From Gigantopelta aegis (Eukaryota; Mollusca; Gastropoda; Neomphalida; Peltospiridae), in the NCBI RefSeq assembly GCF_016097555.1, contig NC_054699.1:5073673-5137672 (forward strand): a stretch of DNA of 64,000 bases, in the 5' to 3' direction. Both the position numbers and the translations under genes were made by a program. The notes beneath the pieces are model-generated. The model was not told the origin of the DNA. It did not search any database and worked only from the letters and a program-made list of their open reading frames with translations. Below are positions 11,154-22,124 of the stretch, one piece after another. Within the stretch, counting starts at the first letter, position 1. Every line of letters starts with the position of its first letter.

Positions 11154-11465
11154 TTAAAACAAGAACAACAAGAATAATAATAAAAACATCTGCCATACCA
11201 GTTCATTGAGCTTATCAAATTTACATGCGTTATTAAACCGCCGTTTATTCCCGCTAATATTCTTTTCAAACTCTGCCTTATAAACCTCTCGTTTTTTGAT
11301 GATATCTCCAACTGTTGATTTGTCAATACTAAACTTTTCACTCAAAGATCTTAACGTTGGTTTAGGTACACTTTCGAAACTTTTAATTATTTTGAGTTTA
11401 TCATCGAGCGAGAGTTCAACACGGCGACGTTTAGCTGGACGTTCCGTCATGTTGAAAATCGACAT
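11154..11465 (-). pseudogene. pogo transposase N-terminal helix-turn-helix (CENP-B_N type)
   Basis: The frame starts at ATG 11465 and reads RPAKRRRVELSLDDKLKII, then PTLRSLSEKFSIDKSTVGDI. This is the DNA-binding helix-turn-helix seen at the N-terminus of Tigger/pogo transposases and CENP-B (a basic start, then L-S-x-x-x-F-x-I-x-x-S-T-V-x-D-I-I). About the first 90 residues are conserved in style; the last ten are low-complexity LLLFLLFLF and probably not original. The second HTH and the DDE catalytic core are absent. Full transposases are about 450-600 residues. Confidence 0.75.
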
Positions 11466-11650
11466 GAAAATGAAACACTACTGGGAACTGGGAAACTCTA
11501 TTATCGTGCCTCTATCCACGAAGGTTCAGGCACGCCCACTACGGATTTAGCCTCTGACTTCGCCAGTGACCAACTCCGGAGCGGGGGGGGGGGGGGGGGG
11601 TTGAGTTTGAAGTGGGCAGGTTTTGGAATAAAGCCATTTAGTGCGGTCAA
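11466..11650 (-). mobile_element. LINE 5'-end module, copy 1 (nested in the pogo element)
   Basis: Read on the minus strand: CTGCCCACTTCAAACTCAA, a run of 18 C (11583-11600 as G), then GTTGGTCACTGGCGAAGTC and GTGGGCGTGCCTGAACCTT. The same order occurs upstream of the LINE at 15.1 kb and again at 22.1 kb. Confidence 0.65.
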
Positions 11651-12698
11651 ACGCGAGCGCGGACCGAATAGCAGACACTTCGTAAACTTGAAGTATCACC
11701 GAGTGGGAGCCGTGCTCTGATTGGCTAAGTTTTGATTCCTCGGTGAAGCCTGGCAAATACCTAAGTCTACAAAGAGTAACTGCATCCAAAAACATGTCTG
11801 GACTCTAAAATTTGACCCAAAATAGTTAAGACTGCTCAGCCAAAAGGTTTTTAAGGTGATTTAAGGTGACACTACTAACATCTATTCGATTACGCAAAGC
11901 CAACATATACTTTTGCTTACTCTTTATTTCGCTAAACAAACGTTTAAAAAAACCCACAACACATTCACAGAATATTTGTGTCAATCTTTGAAGCAAATCA
12001 TGAGACATGTTTGTGAAGGATCACATTTAAGACCTTAAAACACACTCGTAACTTAATAAAGACATCTAACCCAAACCCGAACTCCGCTAATGTTAACCAT
12101 AATTACAACACAATCAATGTGTTTACAGTAGTTAACTCCATACCACAGCTTGCGATCAGTCCTTTTAATTGTTTATTGTCAAGTTGCTAATCTTGCCTGC
12201 TGAGCGGTACCTGTACTGTATGCAGCGGTGATTACACTGATAACAGCGATCTCGAGCATGCGCATATTGCACTAGCCATCGGTGTTCACAGACAGGTGGG
12301 CGCCATATTGATTGGTATCGGTTTGATCGTCCGGTTTTCAGGGGTAGGATTTACACTAAGTTGACACATTGGGACCGAATTGTTTGTCCGGTGTTCAGTT
12401 TAGAGGGGTTTCCGGTTTAGAGGGGTAAAATATAGTGTTAAAAGATGTGTAAATCACGGGACCGCGGAAAACGTCCGGTTTTGAGGGGATTCCGGTTTAG
12501 AGGGGGTCCGGTGTTGAGGGGTTTCACTGTATCATCAACGAACCTAACTGCGTTATGCTTCCAACTCTGTTCGGTTTGTTTTCTCGTGTACGGTTCCCCT
12601 GCGCGTGCTGTAACCTCACCGTGGTGCAGGGGTGTAACATTCTCTTTCAGAATGGCCAATACAGCACAAATAAATTTTGAGTAAAAGTCCGTATCCAA

Positions 12699-12945
12699 TC
12701 TAATTAAAATTAGCTCGGGAGTTGGAGAAATTACAACGCAACCGTCGAGTTGGCCAACTTTCTGCTGGCAGTTGGTAGTCTGGTCCTAGCATTATACCTT
12801 GGTTTGTAACGATGTTTGTCATTGGGTTTGCTCCAATCTAATTAAAATTAGCTCCACTATTACATGTGGATCTAACACCAGCCAGTTGGAACTCATGACC
12901 ACCAATCAAAACCTTACTTGCAGAATCCTTTATTAATAGCCAACT
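12699..12945 (+). mobile_element. Fragments of the CAATCTAATT MULE-type MITE
   Basis: CAATCTAATTAAAATTAGCT occurs at about 12699 and again at about 12834. From the second occurrence on, about 110 bp match the left arm of the element at 62038-62620 (CTCCACTATTACATGTGGAT and onward). No right arm follows, so this is a truncated copy. Confidence 0.7.
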
Positions 12946-12990
12946 GAATTTTTAAAATCACGTTTTTAATAATAATAATAATAATAATAA

Positions 12991-13147
12991 CACTGGCGTG
13001 GGAAGCGGGGGAGGGGGGGACAAGGGGGCATGTGCCCCCACTTTCAGATATTTTGCTTTATATTTGCTTTATAATAGTATAAAAGTGTGTAAATATAAAA
13101 GTGTTGCCCACACACACACACTTTTTGGCACCTTCCTACGTCACTGC
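12991..13147. mobile_element. hAT-like MITE with G-rich interior
   Basis: Left CACTGGCGTGGGAAGC and right CTTCCTACGTCACTGC are imperfect inverted repeats. G-rich and C-rich stretches (GGGGGACAAGGGGGCATG, TGCCCCCAC) follow the left end. No coding capacity. Confidence 0.55.
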
Positions 13148-13184
13148 ATAATTATAATTATAATTATACAACAACATTAATAAT

Positions 13185-13514
13185 CAGGGGCGTAACTACG
13201 TATACGCAATGTACTCATTTGAGTACAAAATGTTTCTGCTTATACGCAGTTTAGCTATTTGAGTACACTTTTTTTCTTCAACAATCGCACTAAATTCTCA
13301 ACGTTACGTATTAACGCTCCACTTATGGGGAATCCCCAACGTCATTCAAAGCTTGGGTTTCATGAAGATATGACGTCATATGAATTTGACCAATACAAGC
13401 GTTTGTAAGAAAATAAGTTTTACAGATTGGAATTACCAGTGACTAAATGGCACGATTTTGAGTGGTTTCGCTATTTTCTTGAGTACACATTTCAAAAGAC
13501 TAGTTACGCCCCTG
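13185..13514. mobile_element. hAT-like MITE, 330 bp
   Basis: Ends CAGGGGCGTAACTA and TAGTTACGCCCCTG are perfect inverted repeats. The flanking 8-mers TTAATAAT and ATAATAAT match at 7 of 8 positions. CAGGGGC-type ends with 8-bp duplications fit the hAT superfamily. Internal GAGTACA motifs occur near both ends. Confidence 0.75.
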
Positions 13515-13823
13515 ATAATAATAGTAATAATAATATACATATATCCTACATGCACACGTATCAGATTAATGTAACTTAAAGGTTAAAGTTGCCGCATAAA
13601 CAGGCGAGTGGTATGCATGGTTATTTGCACACTTTCGATGTTTTGTTTGACAGCCGATAGTCCCAAGTGCGCAACACGAGTAACTGATTTATACCACGCC
13701 CTTATATGACGTTGCATGGTGCGATAAGCAAGTTTGGCTCAGATTTGTTTTAAACGGTCGAAGCTTCTAATACAATCCCAAAAACTCGTATTTGATCCTG
13801 GCTAAAAAACTGAAGCAGCTTAA

Positions 13824-13980
13824 AGGGACAGACCCTAGTTTTAAACACTACGGCATATTTTTCACCCAAAGCCAGAGTCCATAACCGTTCCTTCTCAGAC
13901 ACACGTGCGTTTTCAGTGATCATAAACGGCTCTAAAAGTGAAAAATATGCTTTAGTGTTTAAAAACTAGGGTCTGTCTCT
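13824..13980. mobile_element. Short palindromic TTAA MITE
   Basis: AGGGACAGACCCTAGTTTTA at the left mirrors AAAACTAGGGTCTGTCTCT at the right, and TTAA lies directly outside both ends (13820-13823, 13981-13984). Arms are about 47 bp. It is the compact reference copy for the larger satellite-bearing element at 2679-5678. Confidence 0.85.
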
Positions 13981-13984
13981 TTAA

Positions 13985-14545
13985 TTTTGTTACTTTAGAA
14001 AATAAATCACGGAATACTCGTTTACAGTTGTATTGAACTTTACAACTTAAGCTATGGACTCCCGAGTTAAATGGTCGCTGGTTTATTGTGATTTAGATTT
14101 GTTTTTATTTTTAGATTATTTATTTATTTTATTTTGTTTATTGTTTATTTATTTGCGGGGGGTCATTTCGCCCCCCCCCCCCCTCCAACGATCCAACATA
14201 TTTTAAAATTTTATTTTACATAAATTTTTCATGTATTATTTGGCGCTGTTGAAGAATTACGTAACCCCTTTCCCTCTCTGAAATTACGTAATGAACGTCA
14301 TTACCCCGCTTTTGTTGTCATAATACAATTTGACCAATATTGTTGCATTTTATGTTTGTATTTTAATGCTTGTTTGGTTAATAAGTAATAAATACTAGAT
14401 AGAAAAATCATCTACAGTCCTCCCCACTGTCGTTTTCTTATAATGCGGGGATATTTTTTATGGTGCCGTAGTGTAGACTATACTGCATGTGACCCCTTTT
14501 AATTTGCTCTTCTCATAAGCGTACGAGAGAGAGGGCCGAGGTTTG
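13985..14545. other. AT-rich spacer
   Basis: TTTATT-rich low-complexity sequence and a C tract at about 14171-14183. No gene seen. Confidence 0.4.
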
Positions 14546-15122
14546 GGTTGAAAATGGGCAGAATTTTGAAAATAGCAATTAGTAAAAAAGTTAATAGAAT
14601 AAATTTTTTAAAAAAGAAAGAAAAAAGTTACAAGCCAAAAATAAAAAGAATTGACTGCTCGGCCGAATATTTATATAATTTGGAGCATTTTAGAAGGACA
14701 GTCCAAAATTAAATAAGAGAAAGAAGAGAGGATCGGACTATTTAATAATAAAAAAAGAGAGTAATTTCGACAAACTTTTGAACGCAGATCTAAAAGTTTA
14801 AAGTCCGATCGATATGTCCACGTGAGTGGCCTCGTTAAGGCCGTTTGGGTGCACAGCTTATAGGGACGAGATGGGTTGCATCCCGTCAAGAAAACCCCTA
14901 GATTGACAGTCGATAGACGTTGAAGGTGTAGTGCTGTGCTGAAATACAGATCTTTCTCTTATTTAATTTTGGACTGTCCTTCTAAAATGCTCCAAATTAT
15001 ATAAATATTCGGCCGAGCAGTCAATTTGTATTTTTTTTGGTTTGTAACCTTTTTATTTTTTTTATTTATTCTATTAACTTTTTAACTAATTGCTATTTTC
15101 AAAATTCTGCCCATTTTCAACC
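14546..15122. repeat. 577-bp inverted repeat upstream of the LINE
   Basis: The left arm (about 14546-14748) and right arm (about 14952-15122) are complements. The left starts TTGAAAATGGGCAGAATTTT and the right ends AAAATTCTGCCCATTTTCAA, directly against a run of 22 C. A 200-bp centre separates them. The right arm is continuous with the 5' module of the LINE, so the left arm may be an inverted copy of LINE 5' sequence. Confidence 0.75.
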
Positions 15123-15601
15123 CCCCCCCCCCCCCCCCCCCCTCCATCCCGAGTCAGGCCACCGATCTTATCGGAGGTCAGACTCCGGATGGGCGTGTTC
15201 GAAACCCTAGTAGTATATGGGCACGTTAAACTAGTTATTATCTTCATCAGCAAACACCAGGTAAACATCAACAAACCATAGACACTCGGTCTCCAGCTGT
15301 TTCGCAGGCCACTCGGCAGTCTCCGACACCTTTCGAAGCGTGTTCGGAGACGGCCGGGAGGCCTGTGTCGACCGATTCACATACTTCGGAAACTCTCGGA
15401 CCTAAAGAAAATAAACAAAAATCCTAACCTAGTGTTAGAGCGTCTGTGCCTAACAACAACACAACTAAACAAACTAAAGACACTACTGTTCCCCCTAAAA
15501 AAATCCCCCCCCCCCAGTGGTTGCGGAGGGTAGGGTGACGAGCCATGTTTTATCTTTGGACCCATAGCTGCTAATACATCTACTGACTTTACAGAAGTTA
15601 A

Positions 15602-16877
15602 ACCAAAGAAAACTAAACGAAGCCTTCAGTTTAACGAAAACCCAAAGACCCAGTCAGGAAGGACTTTTTGCGCACAAACACCAATCAGTCCCCTCCCCAT
15701 AAACGGAGGCCAATATTAAAATCCACTCGTCCCGGGGCAGAACCAATTAAAAAAAAGATCACTCTTCCGGTTTTCGATGAGGAGTATCCCCCACTCCCTC
15801 CTAAACCATTTAGCCCCACTCCACTAACCAAGGGCACTCAATTGCCCGATGTATTTTACAAAGGGGTGGAACCTGCCAGGGGCGGTTCTGGTATCGCCCC
15901 CCTCCAAAGTGAGGGAGCTGCCGCACCACCCCAGTTTTCTGTGGTCGGCCCTAAAAAAGAACTTACTAATAAAACCCCTAAGATACAAGACTTTACCAGC
16001 AGACGGTTGGTCAGGATGCCATCCGGACCACTGTCTGCTGTTCAACTACAACACGTTCTTATCAAAGAAAACTCGGACTTAGAGATTCAGAATGTCACCT
16101 TTTGGAGGAAAGGCTACTGGGACATTCTGCTTAAACATAGCAATAACTGTGTGGATTTAATCTTTTTCAGAGAACATGCATACCCCTTGCTGCCGTCCCG
16201 TCCCAAACCTATCAAGTGTGCCCAGTGCCAGAGGTGGGGACATAACGTTAGGAAATGTAGATCATGGGGGGACCCAGTATGTTTTAGGTGTGGGGATAAG
16301 CATCCAAAACGGGGACCGGACAATCCGTGTACCAAAACACTTAACTGTGCCAACTGTAGAGGTCAGCACTATTCACACAGCCAGGAGTGCCACCACTACC
16401 AAGAGGCAGTTAGGATATTAAACTCCAAGCCAAGGAAGTCGTCCGGCCACCCGTCAGGACCTTTACTAAATCCCGTCATGCACAATAGACGCACACCTGC
16501 TGCTGCTCCTCCTCCCCCCCCCCCTCCTCAGACACTCTAATCATAATGTTGGGGGCGCCCATGCAACGACCCCCCCCCCCCCCCCCTTGATTAAAACAAG
16601 ATTCATTAACGGTCCAGAACAGCCCATTACAGCAGTGCAACTTATGCGCATACTGACAGGGCTGTTTTTGGACGGTTCTTTGGGGGCACCTATTAAGGGA
16701 ACCATTGATGATGAGTCGATCAAATCCGCCACACACGCGGCCTGTCTCACTTTTAAGCACCATCTCGGGGTATCAATCAGCGAACCTAGTGTATTACCTA
16801 ACAATTTTGATTGGTACACTTCTAGAATGACCAAGCCAACTCCTGTCTCCACACCAAGTCACCATAACGTAGATTAA
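15602..16877 (+). pseudogene. LINE ORF1, gag-like nucleic-acid-binding protein
   Basis: The main open stretch (15668-16540, which starts at TTG rather than ATG) carries three zinc-knuckle units near its C-terminus: KCAQCQRWGHNVRKC, VCFRCGDKHPKRGPDNPC and NCANCRGQHYSHSQEC. This is the CCHC pattern of jockey/I-type ORF1 proteins, which bind the element RNA. An open stretch upstream in another frame (reading KTKRSLQFNENPK) and one downstream (16587-16877) look like parts of the same protein. The breaks lie near TTTTT at about 15665 and in the poly-C tracts at 16516-16586. Proline-rich segments border the knuckles. Confidence 0.7.
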
Positions 16878-16924
16878 TTAAAATTAATTTTAACTTAATA
16901 ATACAGTATTGTTTCCAACCAATA

Positions 16925-19378
16925 ATGGGAGACCAGAGAACTAAAATACCCCCAACCCCCTTATATAATATTAAAACTAATAATAATAATTATAATATGA
17001 ATAATAATAATAACAATGGTAAAAAAGCTAAAGTTAATATGGAAAGTTATAAAGGCTTGGCCGTTCTACAATGGAACGCTAGAGGCCTGAAATCCATGGG
17101 TCATGGAGACGAATTAAAAATATATGTTAAAGATACTAAACCAGTTATCGATGTAATTTGTATTCAAGAAACCTGGCTTGCCTCTGATAATTTAAGTAAA
17201 GCTAAAAACAAAAAATATTTTACTAGTTCCAATATCCCAGGCTATTTCGGCTTCTTTCATAATACAAACACTACTACTAGGGGAGGAATAGCTATTTACG
17301 TCAGAAATGACCTGTCCTACTCCCGCATCCCGCTACAAGATACACACACTAATATTGAGGCCATGGGCATCACAGTACATGGTGGGACTGAAAATATTGA
17401 TATCTATAATTTCTATATTCATCCAGGCAGTCTCCAATATAATCTTACTGTAGAAAACTACCTGGATTCCTTATCTAAAATAAGTAATAATAAATTAATT
17501 ATTGTAGGGGATTTTAATTGCCGCAATACTCTTTGGGGTTCTAATTATATTGATAAACAAGGATCCATCGTAGAAAAGTTTATGGAAGAAGTTAAAGTTA
17601 CCTGTATTAATGATGGTACCCCTACTTTTTACTCAGATTCCTACCACTGCTGGACGTGGCTTGACCTCACCATGGTATCCGACGGGATGGCCCCTAAATG
17701 TGAGCGGCAGGTCATGAACGACTTCAATAGCGACCACCTCCCCATAACTACTCACTACAATCTTAATGGGTCATGGAGGGAACCGATCAAGGCAAAAGAT
17801 AAATGGAACTTTAATAAAGCAGATTGGCCAGGTTTCTTTCAGTTATGCTCTAAACTTAATTTAGATGATATTAGAAGTAAAAATATAGATACTTTTAATA
17901 AAAATTTAACAGATAGTGTTATTAATATAGCTAATAAAACCATCCCGATATCTAATGCTAAAATTAAATATAATTCAGTTCCTTGGTGGAGTGATGAACT
18001 TGCTAAACTTACTAAATATAGAAATAAAATGCGTAAAATTTATCAAAAAAATAAGACTAAAGATAACCTTAATAATTTCAAAGAAAGTAAATATAAAGCT
18101 ACCCAAGAGATACTTAAAGCTAAAAAAGAATCATGGATTAATTTTTGTTCATCACTCAATAATAAAACAAACAGTAAAGATGTCTGGTCAAAGATTAAAC
18201 GCATCCAGGGGAAACCAGTTCCAAAATCTTCACTTCTTAGATCCAATAAATTATATACTAATAATCAACAAAAAGCTACTGTCTTTGGGCAAACGTTCCA
18301 AAAGAATTCAAGTAATAGTAATTTTCCGCTAAAATTCTCCCAACGTAAAGATTACTTAGAACAGAAATTTAAAATTCCCCTGGATGCTAAATTCCCCAGT
18401 ACTATTACTAATTATAATTTACCATTTACCATCCAGGAAATGGTTGAGGCCTTCACTCATAGGAAAGGGACCTCCCCAGGACCCGATAAATTTAACTACT
18501 TATGTTTTAAGAATAGGCCTAAATCTATCCTCAACCTCTTCCTGGAACTATACAATATTATTTGGAAACAAGGCTACCTTCCCCTTGCATGGAAGCATGC
18601 CGAGGTTCTTAGCCTCACAAAAAAGGGGAAGGATTTAACTAACCCCTCTAATTATCGCCCTATTTCCTTAACATCTAGTATCTGTAAAACCATGGAAAGT
18701 ATGGGCAACTCCAAACTCAGCTTTTATCTAGAAAGTAACCAACTTTTGACTAGTTTTCAGAGCGGATTTAGAAAAAAACACTCTACTTCCGATCACTTAT
18801 TTAGGCTTCAATCAGAAATTTCTAATACTTTTAGTTTTGGTGATAAAGTGGTTGAAATATTTGTTGACCTGGAGAAGGCCTACGACATGGTCTGGCGTCA
18901 CGGCTTATTAATTAAAGTGTATGACATGGGTATTAGGGGACCCATGTTTACATTTATTGAACGTTTTATAACTAATAGATCCTTCTCTGTTAATGTAGCA
19001 GAATCTTTTTCTGATGTCTTGAATCTGGAGAACGGTATCCCTCAGGGGTCGGTTATAGCCCCAACACTTTTCAGTATTTTTATTAATGATTTGGCTTCGG
19101 TCTTGACTAACTCGTCTAGGAAAGACATTAAGCTAAGTATTGGACTTTTTGCTGATGATACAGCATTTTGGCGATCTGGAAAGTGTATAGAAAAAATTAA
19201 AATAGATATTCAAAAAGATATTGATACGCTTCAAAATTGGGCTGACTCTTGGGGGGTCACCATTTCTAGATCCAAGACCTCTGCTATGCTATTCTCAACT
19301 AATCACTTAACCAGAACCCATAAATTAAATCCTATTTCTCAAGTAACAGCTGTTAAATTCCTGGGGGGTTACCTTTGA
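16925..19378 (+). CDS. LINE ORF2: endonuclease and reverse transcriptase
   Basis: ATG at 16925. Residues about 43-275 are an APE-type endonuclease: LQWNARGL, CIQETWL, GDFNCRNTLWGS and SDHLPI carry the expected Asn, Glu, Asp and His. The reverse transcriptase spans about residues 500-817, with SNYRPISL, FVDLEKAYD (about 646), GIPQGSVIAPTLFSIFINDL and the catalytic FADDTAFW (about 741). The frame stops at 19376 in KFLGGYL, where relatives read KFLGVTF. The cause is an extra G in the run at about 19364-19369. Translation of the next frame continues the protein with the thumb region. It nicks target DNA and primes cDNA synthesis there. Confidence 0.88.
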   Translation: MGDQRTKIPPTPLYNIKTNNNNYNMNNNNNNGKKAKVNMESYKGLAVLQWNARGLKSMGHGDELKIYVKDTKPVIDVICIQETWLASDNLSKAKNKKYFTSSNIPGYFGFFHNTNTTTRGGIAIYVRNDLSYSRIPLQDTHTNIEAMGITVHGGTENIDIYNFYIHPGSLQYNLTVENYLDSLSKISNNKLIIVGDFNCRNTLWGSNYIDKQGSIVEKFMEEVKVTCINDGTPTFYSDSYHCWTWLDLTMVSDGMAPKCERQVMNDFNSDHLPITTHYNLNGSWREPIKAKDKWNFNKADWPGFFQLCSKLNLDDIRSKNIDTFNKNLTDSVINIANKTIPISNAKIKYNSVPWWSDELAKLTKYRNKMRKIYQKNKTKDNLNNFKESKYKATQEILKAKKESWINFCSSLNNKTNSKDVWSKIKRIQGKPVPKSSLLRSNKLYTNNQQKATVFGQTFQKNSSNSNFPLKFSQRKDYLEQKFKIPLDAKFPSTITNYNLPFTIQEMVEAFTHRKGTSPGPDKFNYLCFKNRPKSILNLFLELYNIIWKQGYLPLAWKHAEVLSLTKKGKDLTNPSNYRPISLTSSICKTMESMGNSKLSFYLESNQLLTSFQSGFRKKHSTSDHLFRLQSEISNTFSFGDKVVEIFVDLEKAYDMVWRHGLLIKVYDMGIRGPMFTFIERFITNRSFSVNVAESFSDVLNLENGIPQGSVIAPTLFSIFINDLASVLTNSSRKDIKLSIGLFADDTAFWRSGKCIEKIKIDIQKDIDTLQNWADSWGVTISRSKTSAMLFSTNHLTRTHKLNPISQVTAVKFLGGYL

Positions 19379-19988
19379 CCAGGCACTCTCTTTTGTTAAA
19401 CATATAAACGAAGTAGTTAATAACTGTAAAAATTATATTAATCTATTTAGGGTTCTGTCGGCCACCACTTGGGGGGCCGACAGACATACTTTATTAATGA
19501 TTTTTGAAGCATTAATAGTCTTCAGGCTCCAGTATGGTGCTCAGGCCTTCTGTTGCGCCTCTCCAACTCAGTTGGATAGACTGGAAACAGTCTACAATAA
19601 GGCGCTCAGAATAATAACCAAAGTTACTCCTGGTACCCCAAATGACAGTCTGCGTGTCGAACTCAATATCCTCCCACTCAATGTTACGCGCACCCAACTA
19701 TGTCTTAAACACTGGTTTAAAGCCAAAAACCTAGTATCCCTTAATCCAGTTGCGGTTATGAAGCCCAATAATGATTTATATTTACATATAGATATTAATT
19801 CCGCTATCAATTTTAACAATAGAATGGCTTCTAACCTCGAACTCTTGGATTTAAACTCCGATAAATCTATCTCCCCCTTGGAGCCACCCTCGTTAATTAA
19901 ACCCCCCAATGTCTCGTTACTCTTGAGAAATGAGACCTTGAAACCGATTTCAACCCTTTTAAGAATATTATATTTAAAGCCGCCCTAA
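19379..19988 (+). pseudogene. LINE ORF2 continuation: RT thumb/connection region
   Basis: Directly after the ORF2 frame change the text reads VTFDQALSFVKHIN, ADRHTLLMIFEALIVFRLQYGAQAF (split here by its own residues) and then LDRLETVYNKALRIITKV. This is the usual post-RT region of I/Jockey-type elements. The frame is lost again near 19950, where the neighbouring frame continues into the RNase H domain. Confidence 0.75.
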
Positions 19989-20008
19989 ATGACTATTATG
20001 CTGATTAT

Positions 20009-20617
20009 ATGCATATTTATACAGATGGCTCCAATGATGCTGATACCGGTAAAGCCAGTATGGCCTTTTACGCCATGCCGGGCCAACCCACTATACCCAT
20101 TTCTTGCCAAGCCAGAATAACCGACCATGTATCTGTATTCACTACAGAACTGGTCGCTATTTACTCTGCGCTTAAATGGGTTCTTTCTGTTTCCAATAAA
20201 TATCCTGCACCCCAAAAAATTCTTATCTTATCTGACTCTTTGAGCTCCTTACAAGCTCTTCGGAATCTTAAATTCAAGAGTTCATATTTAATTAAGCAAA
20301 TTATCAACATTATTAACTATATTAATAATAAAGGCTGTTTTACTATCTTGGAGTGGGTTCCAGCCCATGTCGGCATCCCTGGCAATGAGCACGCGGACTA
20401 TTTTGCTAAAAAAGCACTTTTACATAATAAAATCGAAATCAACATTAAGGTTAATTTTAATGAAATTATGGCCATAGCACATAAAAATCTACTTAAGTTT
20501 TGGCAAACAGAGTGGAACAACAAAAAAAGACTATGGCATTACTTAATTAAACCCAAAGTTAATTCTAAAAAAAACAAAACCTTTTCTAACCCTAAATCTG
20601 AAAAAAATCATTACTAA
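20009..20617 (+). CDS. LINE ORF2 C-terminus: RNase H domain
   Basis: The start given is an internal ATG; the domain is part of ORF2. The catalytic set is complete: YTDGSNDA (Asp), FTTELVAIYSAL (Glu), LILSDSLSS (Asp) and WVPAHVGIPGNEHADYFAK (His and Asp). RNase H removes the RNA strand after first-strand synthesis. The frame ends at 20617 by a shift in an A7 run. Just beyond, another frame reads CTVCNKLDNVRHYLFYC (about 20690-20740), the terminal Cys/His finger usual in this group. Confidence 0.85.
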   Translation: MHIYTDGSNDADTGKASMAFYAMPGQPTIPISCQARITDHVSVFTTELVAIYSALKWVLSVSNKYPAPQKILILSDSLSSLQALRNLKFKSSYLIKQIINIINYINNKGCFTILEWVPAHVGIPGNEHADYFAKKALLHNKIEINIKVNFNEIMAIAHKNLLKFWQTEWNNKKRLWHYLIKPKVNSKKNKTFSNPKSEKNHY

Positions 20618-20770
20618 ACTTCGTCTGGGGGTGGTATATGGACTGAATGACAGCAAATTTAAAACAGAAAAAAGTACTACTGCCATGTGTACGGTATGTA
20701 ACAAACTGGATAACGTTAGACACTACCTGTTTTATTGCATTAAATTTAATAACGAAAGAGCTATTTAAAA

Positions 20771-22120
20771 AAAATTAATTACAGATCTTAATATTAAATT
20801 TAATCCAGTCAAACTATTCAATCCACCCCTAATCCATAAGCAACTGGTGGAACAGGCTATTATATCTTATGTAGCTAATACCAAGATTGTTATATAATAT
20901 AAACTATCCTTTAGTGTTCTTGTTATAACTTAGTCTGGCATATAAAGTAGCGATAGCCATTAATATTGGGACGGCCTGGGGACGTTAACCGTGGCGTTAA
21001 CTCGATCAGGAGTTTATATTATTTTAAATTATTGCATTACAATGGCGGATCGGTGGCTGGTGGCGGTTCGAGTCCCCGGTGGTGACCACTTCGGCGCTAC
21101 CCTCCCGTGGGACATGACGAACTACCTTTTAACTTAAAATTTTATATTTTAGATGTTTTTAATTTTTATTTATTATTCTAGATACTTTAGACGGCCTTTA
21201 CACGAATGTTTACATCCACTCACCAAATTGGTATTGACTGGAGAATTTAATTCTAATCACCTTCCTTTTTTTCCCAATCTATTTCAGATAAGGAATCCAA
21301 TTCCAGCCAACCACATCGTTGCTATAATAGATGCCTACCAGTTGGTCCGCGTACCGCGAGATTCCTTGCCTCCACGTCATTTCTCCGTCTGACTGTCGAC
21401 TGGGTTTTTTCGTGACTCGTATGACGGCCATTTTGCAGAACGCCACTGTTGTTCGCGTTTAGTCTCTACATGTCCGAGCCTGTCCTAGCAGCCCTGGAAG
21501 ATTGACCGCCCCACTCTAAGAAGAAATAGGAAGCGGGGTCGGCCCCTACTACTCTTTTTCTAGACTTTACCTTGCTTTATAGTGATACCATCTCGTATCC
21601 TCCGGAGTCGGACTAGCTGCCATCTCCTCAACTATACGTTTCACCACCACTCCAGACGGCCGCTGGCGGGCTTTCACTACCATTATCATTCCAATCCTAT
21701 CATTCCTTCCCTTCCTTCCCCTATACCATCATCATTCTAAATAGCCGAACTGGGCTACCCGCCTGTTTGAGCGCTGACTAGATTGGGCGAGACGCTCCCC
21801 CCTTTGCGAATCCTTATTCCTCCAGGGCTTAAGATTATAATTAACTAATTGTATAATTATAAATATTATATTATTTATTTTTATGATATATAGTTTTTTA
21901 GACCAGCCCGACTGAAAAATATACTGCACCGACTAAATATTAATTGTAACTTCATAACCCGAGTTAGCTAATATTGAATTGGTGCTTTTAAAAACAAATT
22001 AAATTAAATTATAATTAGTTAAAAGTTTTAAGTCCCCTATTTATTTTACTTTGGCTTTAAGTGGTCATACCACGTTTCTAAATTACTCCCCTACGTATTT
22101 TATTCCCCCCTTCCCTTACC
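20771..22120 (+). other. LINE 3' region
   Basis: No coding signal. Contains GC-richer text at 20960-21120 (GGGACGGCCTGGGGACGTTA) and 21390-21830, then AT-rich sequence. I treat it as the 3' untranslated region plus possible older insertions; the exact end of the LINE was not found, and no clean poly-A tail is visible. Confidence 0.5.
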
Positions 22121-22124
22121 CCCT

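Larger units (their letters stand above)
11016..12531. mobile_element. pogo/Tigger-like DNA transposon remnant
   Basis: The ends are TACAGTGAAACCCCTCAATA (left) and TTGAGGGGTTTCACTGTA (right), a Tc1/mariner-superfamily arrangement with a TA target site. Next to both ends lie repeated GTCCGGTTTTCAGGGG-type motifs (about two at the left, six or seven at 12330-12520). The interior holds one transposase N-terminus on the minus strand and an inserted LINE 5' fragment at about 11466-11650. The catalytic domain is missing, so the copy is non-autonomous. Confidence 0.8.
15100..22120 (+). mobile_element. Nearly full-length LINE with gag-like ORF1 and APE-RT-RNase H ORF2
   Basis: Layout: C-rich 5' module (15100-15225), ORF1 with CCHC knuckles (about 15600-16877), ORF2 with apurinic-type endonuclease, reverse transcriptase and RNase H (16925 to about 20770), and a long 3' region. 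This architecture places it in the I/Jockey/R1-side group of non-LTR retrotransposons, in which an RNase H domain after the RT is common. The 3' boundary is uncertain. The element is disrupted only by a handful of frame changes, several in homopolymer runs, so it is either recently dead or partly mis-sequenced. Confidence 0.8.
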
